In this document: positions 1 to 4,988 of the stretch, piece by piece | Numbering within the stretch: position 1 is the first letter of the stretch | How the letters are laid out: each line of letters begins with the position of its first letter | NCBI GenBank assembly: GCA_039184055.1 | Contig: JBCDBH010000235.1 | Span: 1-9,241, forward strand | DNA: 9,241 bases | Origin: JBCDBH01 sp039184055 | Lineage (GTDB): Bacteria; Acidobacteriota; Thermoanaerobaculia; Multivoradales; J023 | Direction: 5' to 3' | Translations under genes and position numbers: made by a program | The notes under the pieces: model-generated | Told to the model about the DNA's origin: nothing | The model's input: only the letters and a program-made list of their open reading frames with translations | Database searches by the model: none

Positions 1-575
1 ATGACGACGACAGCGGTGACAACGGGCGGCTGAAGACGGTGTATGAGACGGGTTGGCGGACGCTGCGCTGGCAGGCCGACGACGCCAATGATGATCTGCT
101 CGTCTACGATGTGGCGTTTCGCGCCGAGGGTGACGAGACGTGGTACCCGATGGCCACCGGGCTCGAAGAGGACTATTTCAGCTTCGACGCGGTGTCCTTG
201 CCCGACGGTTTGTACCGGTTCCAAGTCGTCGCCAGCGACGCGCGCAGCCGGTGCAACGTGAGCGCCCTCGACACCACGCGCATCAGCGAGCCGGTGGTGA
301 TCGATCACACGCCACCGGAAAGGGTCGCGACCGCTCCGGATCGGGCCGCGTCGGCGCTCGAGGTCGAGATCGCCGATCAGCTCAATCCGCTCCGTGAAGC
401 CATGGTGTCGATCGATGGTGGCATTTGGCGAGTGGTGAACCCACTCGACGGCATGCTCGACGAGCGTCGGGAGCGCTTTCGTATCGAGGATGTGACAGAC
501 GGGCAGCTGGTCTTGCTCCGGGTCCGGGACGCTGCGTTCAACGTGGTAACGTACAATCTGTCCAGTCAGCCCTAG
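1..575 (+). CDS. C-terminal part of a large Fn3/Ig-like beta-rich protein (5' end outside window)
   Basis: The reading frame is open from the left edge (first full codon at base 3), so this is the C-terminal 190 residues of a longer protein; the GTG at 39 is only an internal codon. The visible part starts with an Asp/Gly-rich stretch, then an Fn3-like module whose hallmarks are the WRTLRWQADD strand, a YDVAFRAEGDETWYPM strand pair and LPDGLYRFQVVASDARS. A TPP boundary (about residue 102) leads into a second beta-rich Ig-like segment ending in VRDAAFNVV. Such modules commonly close large secreted or periplasmic proteins with beta-propeller or NHL repeats, but no propeller is visible here. It ends 15 bp before coaD, so the two are probably co-transcribed. 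Its function is unknown; an extracytoplasmic location is inferred from domain type only. Confidence 0.8.
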   Translation, partial: DDDSGDNGRLKTVYETGWRTLRWQADDANDDLLVYDVAFRAEGDETWYPMATGLEEDYFSFDAVSLPDGLYRFQVVASDARSRCNVSALDTTRISEPVVIDHTPPERVATAPDRAASALEVEIADQLNPLREAMVSIDGGIWRVVNPLDGMLDERRERFRIEDVTDGQLVLLRVRDAAFNVVTYNLSSQP

Positions 576-582
576 ACCTGTT

Positions 583-587
583 AGGAG
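583..587 (+). promoter_or_regulatory. Ribosome binding site of coaD
   Basis: AGGAG lies three bases before the ATG at 591, in the 15-bp gap after the upstream stop codon. The spacing is short, but the following N-terminus (PGSFDPIHYGH) fixes this start. No room exists for a separate promoter in the gap, which supports read-through transcription from the upstream gene. Confidence 0.6.
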
Positions 588-590
588 TCG

Positions 591-1109
591 ATGTCTACCA
601 AACGGATCGTCGTGTATCCGGGGTCGTTCGATCCCATCCACTACGGACATCTCGACGTCATCGAGCGCAGCTGCTCGATTTTCGACGAGGTGGTGGTGGC
701 GGTATTGAGCAACACCTCGAAGCAGCCTCTGTTCTCGGTCGATGAACGGGTCGACATGATCGGCGAGCTTCTGGCCGATGCCGACAATTGTCGTGTCGAG
801 ACCTTTTCCGGGCTGCTGGTCGACTTCATGCGCTCGATCGGTGCACGGACGTCGATCCGTGGCTTGCGGGCGGTGTCGGATTTCGAGTCCGAGTTTCAGA
901 TGGCGTTGATGAACCGCCGTCTCGATTCACAGGTCGACACCGTGTTCTTGACCTCGAAAGAAGATTACAGCTACCTCTCGAGTCGACTGGTCAAAGAAGT
1001 ATTCCTACTCGGTGGCAGCCTCGATGGCTTGGTGCCGCCACCGGTTTGGCATCGGATGCAAGAACAATTTCCCGCGCGTCCCGACGGGAGTCGCGAACGG
1101 CCCCGATGA
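591..1109 (+). CDS. coaD: Phosphopantetheine adenylyltransferase
   Basis: The 172-aa protein matches bacterial CoaD, which transfers AMP from ATP to 4'-phosphopantetheine to give dephospho-CoA, the penultimate step of coenzyme A synthesis, in the cytosol. The nucleotidyltransferase signature GSFDPIHYGH (residues 11-20, with the H-x-G-H nucleotide-binding histidines) is intact. So are the RGLRAVSDFE-EFQMALMNR segment (90-109) and the C-terminal YSYLSSRLVKEV motif (126-137), which corresponds to the ISSxxVKEV segment of other CoaDs. The length is usual for the family, with about 12 extra Arg/Pro-rich residues at the end. It follows an unrelated gene by 15 bp and its stop overlaps the next start (ATGA), implying an operon with translational coupling. 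Function is very secure. Confidence 0.97.
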   Translation: MSTKRIVVYPGSFDPIHYGHLDVIERSCSIFDEVVVAVLSNTSKQPLFSVDERVDMIGELLADADNCRVETFSGLLVDFMRSIGARTSIRGLRAVSDFESEFQMALMNRRLDSQVDTVFLTSKEDYSYLSSRLVKEVFLLGGSLDGLVPPPVWHRMQEQFPARPDGSRERPR

Positions 1110-2995
1110 GCGCCGGTCGCTGGACCGCGCGCAAGCTCCTGATGCGAGCGCTCGTGGCGCTCGTCGCGCTGCAGCTCCTATGGCTGGTGGGTGTCAATCT
1201 GATGCTCCGAGGCCCGCTCGCCGATCTGATCAATCGACGCTCCGAGCGTACGATCATCACGTGGGACAAGGCGTGGTCGTGGTATCCGGGACATGTCGAG
1301 GTCGATGGTTTTCGTCTCCGTAGTCAGAGCCCCCGCATGCAGACCGAGATTCGCGCTCCCCGGGCCACGGGCAGGATCGGCGTATGGCCGCTGATATTCA
1401 AACGGGTGGTGATCCGTGGTCTCGAGGTCGAGGGTGGCGTCGTCGTACGGGCTCGCCACCGGCTCGACAGCGGACCTGAATACGCCGATCAAGCGTCCTT
1501 CATGCCACCGATCGAAGGTCTCGAGAATCCACCCGATCCCGCCCCCGAGGATCTCTATCCACCGTCCAAGGGCGGCTGGGCGATCGTCTTTGTCGATGCT
1601 GGTCCGATTGCGGTGGGCGAGCTGTGGATCGACGGCTTACGGAGCAGCGGTGGCATCGTCGCGACGGGGAGCGCCGACGTGGTGACCCGTGGCTACTACC
1701 GGCTCCGTGATGTCGCTGTCGATCTCGCCGAGGTCACCCTCCAAGGTGGAGACGAAACGGTGGCCGAAAACCTCAGTGGCCGTGTCGCGGTGGCCGCCGA
1801 TGCGGTGCCGATGCGTAGTGGGCTCGCGCCGGGTGAGGAGGTCACCTGGCCGCTCGACACGGCGAATCTCGATCTCGACCTGACCGGTCGAGTCGTCGGG
1901 GAGCCGTTCTTCGACTTCGTGGCGGGTAGCGTCGATTGGTTGCGCTTGCCCCGTGGCTATGGCGATGTCGAAGCGGATATCGAGATCGTCGATGGCGTGG
2001 TGCAAGAAACCGCCGGGATCCAACTCGATCTCGACGATGTTCGACTCGAGCTCGCCTCGGTGGCGGTCGAAGGCGCGAGCGACTTCTTCTGGTCGCCGAG
2101 CTCGGAAGGATGGCGGGCCGAGTTTTGGGCCGACGACGTCGAGATCGCGACCCTCGCCACCGACACGCTACTCGGACGCTCCGGGCAGATTCGGGTCGAG
2201 CTGATCGGCGAACATCGACAGCTCGACGCGATGCAAAAGGACCTGACGGTCACCGCCGGGTTGAGCGACAGCAAGACCGAGCTCACCAACTGGACCGAGC
2301 TGCTGCCGCTCAAAGGCCGATTCGTATTGACCGGTGGCACCGGCACCCTGAATGCCGCGTTCGAGGCCTCGACGTCCGACGACCGCGGCACGCTCACCGC
2401 CGATCTCGATCTCGAAGACTTCGCCTATACCTTTGGCGAACGGGTGGGGCATAGCCGCGCCGAGATCGATCTGCGGATGCCCGTGCTCGAGCTCGACACC
2501 GAGCGCTATCACCTCGACGGCACGAGAATTCGTATCGACAGTCATGTCGATACGGATCCACCGTGGTTCGGTGAGATGAACATCAGCGATGGACGGATCG
2601 AGCCCGGCGCGGCGACCAACTTCTACGCCGATGGCAAGGTCGAGCTCGCGGACTCACGAGTGGTCGTCGCCTTGATTCTGGCGCGTGAAGGGCTGCCCCA
2701 GTGGTTGGGTCGACTCGTGAAGGTGCGCCCGGTCGATGGCCGCAGCATCGTGTCGATGGGGGAGCGCGGGCTCGATATCGGCCCGTTCGAGATCGCCGGT
2801 GATCGGGTCGATATCCGTGGCATTTTGAATATCGACGACGATACCCAAGGGCTGATCTACGCGCGCTATCGCGGCTTGTCGGCGGCGGTCGAAATGGAGC
2901 CCGACGACACCTTTGTCAAGGTGAGGAAATCGCTGCCGTGGTTCGAAGAGCGCTTGCCGATCTACGAGCGCGAGGTCGCCGCTCGACGACCCTAG
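1106..2995 (+). CDS. AsmA/TamB-like membrane-anchored periplasmic protein
   Basis: The chosen ATG overlaps the coaD stop (ATGA, 1106-1109) and gives a 629-aa protein. The open frame reaches back to 788, but that part only shadows coaD. A short basic N-terminus (GRWTARKLLMR) precedes one hydrophobic helix at about residues 13-34; the rest is predicted soluble and outside the membrane. It consists of repeated short beta strands with alternating hydrophobic residues and many D/E-L-D patterns (for example LDLDLTGRVVGEP, TADLDLEDFAYTF, AEIDLRMPVLELD), the style of AsmA, YhdP and DUF748-like proteins. That superfamily includes bridge-like proteins for phospholipid or outer-membrane assembly. The exact subfamily cannot be fixed by eye and no catalytic motif is visible. 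An envelope structural or lipid-transport role is inferred. It ends the operon and converges on the phasin gene. Confidence 0.7.
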   Translation: MSAGRWTARKLLMRALVALVALQLLWLVGVNLMLRGPLADLINRRSERTIITWDKAWSWYPGHVEVDGFRLRSQSPRMQTEIRAPRATGRIGVWPLIFKRVVIRGLEVEGGVVVRARHRLDSGPEYADQASFMPPIEGLENPPDPAPEDLYPPSKGGWAIVFVDAGPIAVGELWIDGLRSSGGIVATGSADVVTRGYYRLRDVAVDLAEVTLQGGDETVAENLSGRVAVAADAVPMRSGLAPGEEVTWPLDTANLDLDLTGRVVGEPFFDFVAGSVDWLRLPRGYGDVEADIEIVDGVVQETAGIQLDLDDVRLELASVAVEGASDFFWSPSSEGWRAEFWADDVEIATLATDTLLGRSGQIRVELIGEHRQLDAMQKDLTVTAGLSDSKTELTNWTELLPLKGRFVLTGGTGTLNAAFEASTSDDRGTLTADLDLEDFAYTFGERVGHSRAEIDLRMPVLELDTERYHLDGTRIRIDSHVDTDPPWFGEMNISDGRIEPGAATNFYADGKVELADSRVVVALILAREGLPQWLGRLVKVRPVDGRSIVSMGERGLDIGPFEIAGDRVDIRGILNIDDDTQGLIYARYRGLSAAVEMEPDDTFVKVRKSLPWFEERLPIYEREVAARRP

Positions 2996-3005
2996 CTATA
3001 GCTAG
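2992..3005. repeat. 14-bp perfect palindrome overlapping the AsmA-like gene's stop codon
   Basis: CTAGCTATAGCTAG reads identically on both strands and includes the TAG stop (2993-2995). It sits three bases from the A-tract of the adjacent convergent terminator. It could be a weak hairpin that protects the 3' end or a protein-binding site; nothing in the sequence decides this. Confidence 0.55.
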
Positions 3006-3007
3006 AC

Positions 3008-3036
3008 AAAAAAAGAGCCGGTCGCGAACGACCGGC
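3008..3036 (-). terminator. Rho-independent terminator of the phasin gene
   Basis: An 8-bp perfect stem, GCCGGTCG (3017-3024) with CGACCGGC (3029-3036), closes a CGAA tetraloop. On the minus strand it is followed after three bases by seven U residues (A-tract 3008-3014). It lies about 40 bases past the phasin stop codon. On the plus strand the same stem has no T-tract after it, so it should act mainly on the minus-strand transcript, although the stem could also protect the end of the plus-strand messenger. Confidence 0.88.
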
Positions 3037-3077
3037 CGTCGTAGTACTCCGAACAGCATCGAATCCTGTCGTGAGGC

Positions 3078-3731
3078 TCAGCTCTCGGCGTCGTAGGTGC
3101 TCTGCGTCTGAATCGTGCCGTCGAGACGATGAATGACGAGCAGCGACGGCACACGCTCATGCGCCGCGGCGCGGGCCGCGGTGGTCGCCGCATCTTTGGT
3201 GGCGTGCACGCTGAGCGGCTCGTCGGCGCCGTCGAGGATCACTTTCCAACCTTCTTCATGAGGCGTGACGAAGACGGTCACCCGCTCGGCCTTGGTGGTC
3301 GTCTTCTTTGCGGCCGTCTTCTTCGCGACGGTGCCAGTTTCCGGCTTGGCGTCACCCTGGCTGGCACGCATCGTGGCGTCGAGGGCTTCCACCTGGGTGA
3401 TCAGGTTGCGCACCCGCTCGGCGAGAGTCTGAATCTCGTTGCGGGTCGGCACACCGATACGCTCGAGAGCCTCGTCGACCGTGCGCTCGATTCGCTTCGT
3501 GACCTTGGACGAGAGCTCCTCGACATTGTTCTCGACTTCACCACGGGTGCGATCGAGCTGTTCCCGGCGTTCCTTCTCGAAGGTCCGACCCTTGGCGACC
3601 AATTCGTCGAAGAGCTTGTTGCTTTCCTGCTCGATCGAGCTGACCGCGCCGACGCTGGCGAGAAAAACCTTGTGGGCCGAGTCGAGCACGTCGCGCTGTG
3701 TATCTTTGTAACGTTGTGTAAACGAGACCAT
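3078..3731 (-). CDS. Phasin (PHA granule-associated family) fused to a DUF2188-like domain
   Basis: The 217-aa protein starts at the ATG complementary to 3729-3731, chosen because a perfect AGGAGG sits six bases upstream; the open frame extends to 3887, but that stretch is Arg-rich, low-quality sequence. Residues about 10-122 match the polyhydroxyalkanoate granule-associated phasin family: VFLASVGAVSSIEQESNKLFDELVAKG, a charged amphipathic coiled coil, then RIGVPTRNEIQTLAERV. Phasins coat storage granules and influence granule number, size and synthase activity. A Lys/Thr/Ala-rich linker (about 135-147, AKKTAAKKTTTK), like the tails of PhaF-type phasins, joins to residues 150-213. This C-terminal part looks like a DUF2188 domain (VFVTPHEEGWKVILDGADEPLSVHATKDAA ... 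LLVIHRLDGTIQTQSTY). No PHA synthase or depolymerase gene is in view, so a storage role rests on family membership. It has its own terminator and probably its own promoter. Confidence 0.85.
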   Translation of the reverse strand: MVSFTQRYKDTQRDVLDSAHKVFLASVGAVSSIEQESNKLFDELVAKGRTFEKERREQLDRTRGEVENNVEELSSKVTKRIERTVDEALERIGVPTRNEIQTLAERVRNLITQVEALDATMRASQGDAKPETGTVAKKTAAKKTTTKAERVTVFVTPHEEGWKVILDGADEPLSVHATKDAATTAARAAAHERVPSLLVIHRLDGTIQTQSTYDAES

Positions 3732-3737
3732 CTGAAA

Positions 3738-3743
3738 CCTCCT
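3738..3743 (-). promoter_or_regulatory. Strong ribosome binding site of the phasin gene
   Basis: The minus strand reads AGGAGG six bases before the ATG at 3731. This consensus Shine-Dalgarno decides the start against the 52-residue longer frame and predicts high translation, as expected for an abundant granule-coat protein. Confidence 0.88.
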
Positions 3744-3843
3744 CTGTGATCGCCGCGCCGCGGCAGGGCGTCGACGTCGAATTCCCGTTGATCTAGCACG
3801 GTTTCCCGATGTGTTTCCTCGCCGGGTCGACCGCGACGAGGGA

Positions 3844-3872
3844 AAGATACCGCACTGCGGCATGGCATGCAA
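3844..3872 (-). promoter_or_regulatory. Candidate sigma-70-like promoter of the phasin gene
   Basis: On the minus strand a TTGCAT box (3867-3872) and a TATCTT box (3844-3849) are 17 bases apart, the optimal spacing. The matches to consensus are modest (3/6 and 4/6). The 11-bp palindrome at 3850-3860 lies in the spacer touching the -10 box, where a bound repressor would block polymerase. It would give a leader of about 105 bases. Confidence 0.35.
3850..3860. repeat. Palindromic site CCGCACTGCGG (copy 1 of a pair)
   Basis: Five-base arms CCGCA/TGCGG flank one central base. The identity to copy 2 at 3882-3892 continues three bases further (CAT). The copy lies inside the candidate phasin promoter and in the shared upstream region of phasin and mscS, so an operator role is plausible. 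Confidence 0.55.
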
Positions 3873-3881
3873 GCTTTCTTT

Positions 3882-3892
3882 CCGCATTGCGG
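3882..3892. repeat. Palindromic site CCGCATTGCGG (copy 2 of a pair)
   Basis: This has the same arms as copy 1 with a different central base and the same trailing CAT. The centres are 32 bp apart, close to three helical turns, so two bound dimers would face the same side of the DNA. The site is upstream of the phasin -35 candidate and about 130 bp before the mscS start. Confidence 0.55.
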
Positions 3893-4007
3893 CATAAAGA
3901 CCGACCAGGTTTCGTCTGGGTGCGGCAACACGACGCGCTTCGCCTTACGGCTGATAGGCTTCGGCGACTTTTCGGCAGCCGATAACACGTATCCGATCGA
4001 TCAACCT

Positions 4008-4013
4008 GGAGGG
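4008..4013 (+). promoter_or_regulatory. Ribosome binding site of the MscS-family gene
   Basis: GGAGGG lies six bases before the ATG at 4020 and settles the start; the 51 codons of open frame upstream run through the intergenic palindromes and have no channel-like sequence. Confidence 0.85.
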
Positions 4014-4019
4014 AGACCC

Positions 4020-4964
4020 ATGCAACAACCGACTGATGCCGCCAGCGCCGCTGAAGGCATGATCAACGAGACCACATCGGCACTCGATCTGGTCATGGAC
4101 AAATTGGGCACGTGGTATCTCGAGCTGGTCAAGCTCTTGCCCAATCTGGTCGTCGCCGTTGTGGTGTTGCTGATCTTCTGGCTGCTCGCCAAGCTGGTGC
4201 GGCGAATCGTTCGACGGATCGTCGAACGGGTCTCGGAAAATGCTCCGGTCGCGGGTCTGCTGTCGTCGTTGGCATTCATCGCGGTCATCGCCATCGGTCT
4301 CTTTATTTCGCTCGGCTTGCTCGAGCTCGACAAGACCGTCACCTCGTTGCTCGCCGGCGCGGGTGTCATCGGCTTGGCGCTCGCTTTCGCCTTCCAGGAT
4401 TTGGCGGCCAATTTTGTTTCGGGCGTGATGATCTCGATTCGTAAGCCCTACAAGCTCGGTGATTTGATCGAGACCAACGATCATGTCGGCAAGGTCGATC
4501 AGGTGGATCTACGCAACACGGTCTTGCACACTCCGGATGGCAAGCTCGTCATGGTGCCGAACAAGGCGGTCTTCGAGAACGTCATCGTCAATCACACCTC
4601 GACCGGCCGACGACGGGTCGATCTTCCGGTCGGCGTCTCATACGCCGACGATCTCGAAAAAGCCAAGGAGCTGGCGATTCGAGCGGTGGAAGGAGTCGAA
4701 AGCCGGATCGCGGACACCAAGATCGAGTTTTTCTACGAAGCCTTCGGCGGTAGCTCGATCGACTTCATCATCCGCTTCTGGATTCCCTTCGCCTCGAGCG
4801 AGGCTGACTACAAGGCGGCGATGAGCGACGCCATCGTGCGGATCAAAAAAGCCTTCGACGAAGGTGGCATCACCATTCCGTTCCCGATCCGGACGCTCGA
4901 TTTCGGTATCGAAGGCGGCGTCACGCTCGCCGAGGCGGCGCGGCCTTTGGTCGACAAGAGCTGA
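4020..4964 (+). CDS. Small-conductance mechanosensitive channel, MscS family
   Basis: The 314-aa inner-membrane protein has the MscS layout. A polar amphipathic N-terminus (1-35) is followed by TM1 (about 37-60, LLPNLVVAVVVLLIFWLLAKLV), TM2 (about 78-101) and a Gly/Ala-rich pore helix TM3 (about 107-140, LLAGAGVIGLALAFAFQDLAANFVSG) that runs into the RKPYKLGDLIE signature. The cytosolic beta domain follows (about 145-195, with TPDGKLVMVPNKAVFENVIVNHT), then the alpha/beta vestibule domain (about 198-285) ending in GGITIPFPIRTLDF. MscS channels open under membrane tension and release ions and small solutes during hypo-osmotic shock. The length is typical, close to the classic minimal channel. 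The gene is divergent from the phasin gene and converges with the K+/H+ antiporter-like gene, with 24 bp between stops. The start is set by a strong Shine-Dalgarno. Family assignment is secure; gating ion preference cannot be read. Confidence 0.95.
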   Translation: MQQPTDAASAAEGMINETTSALDLVMDKLGTWYLELVKLLPNLVVAVVVLLIFWLLAKLVRRIVRRIVERVSENAPVAGLLSSLAFIAVIAIGLFISLGLLELDKTVTSLLAGAGVIGLALAFAFQDLAANFVSGVMISIRKPYKLGDLIETNDHVGKVDQVDLRNTVLHTPDGKLVMVPNKAVFENVIVNHTSTGRRRVDLPVGVSYADDLEKAKELAIRAVEGVESRIADTKIEFFYEAFGGSSIDFIIRFWIPFASSEADYKAAMSDAIVRIKKAFDEGGITIPFPIRTLDFGIEGGVTLAEAARPLVDKS

Positions 4965-4988
4965 GACGAACGTGGTCGGCTGATGCGG

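Noticed and set aside
788..1105. N-terminal extension of the AsmA-like reading frame through coaD
   Set aside because: It overlaps clearly conserved CoaD sequence in another frame and has no ribosome site; the ATGA start at 1106 is followed by a normal basic-then-hydrophobic anchor.
3129..3749. 206-codon plus-strand frame opposite the phasin gene
   Set aside because: It is a mirror of phasin codons (high-GC antisense frame) with no recognisable family and no ribosome site.
3753..3780. CCGCGCCGCGG and TCGACGTCGA palindromes in the phasin leader
   Set aside because: Short, GC-rich self-complementary words are frequent in this base composition; the first allows only a very tight hairpin and neither is repeated nearby.
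3732..3887. 52-residue upstream extension of the phasin frame
   Set aside because: It is Arg-rich, runs through the twin palindromes, and ignores the perfect AGGAGG six bases before the 3731 start.
3867..4019. 51-codon upstream extension of the MscS frame
   Set aside because: It crosses the intergenic palindromes, has no channel-like sequence and lacks a ribosome site; GGAGGG before 4020 fixes the start.
4965..4988. Possible hairpin between the convergent mscS and antiporter stops (GAGCT...AGCTC)
   Set aside because: The arms pair only with bulges and no T-tract follows on either strand, so it is not a credible terminator.
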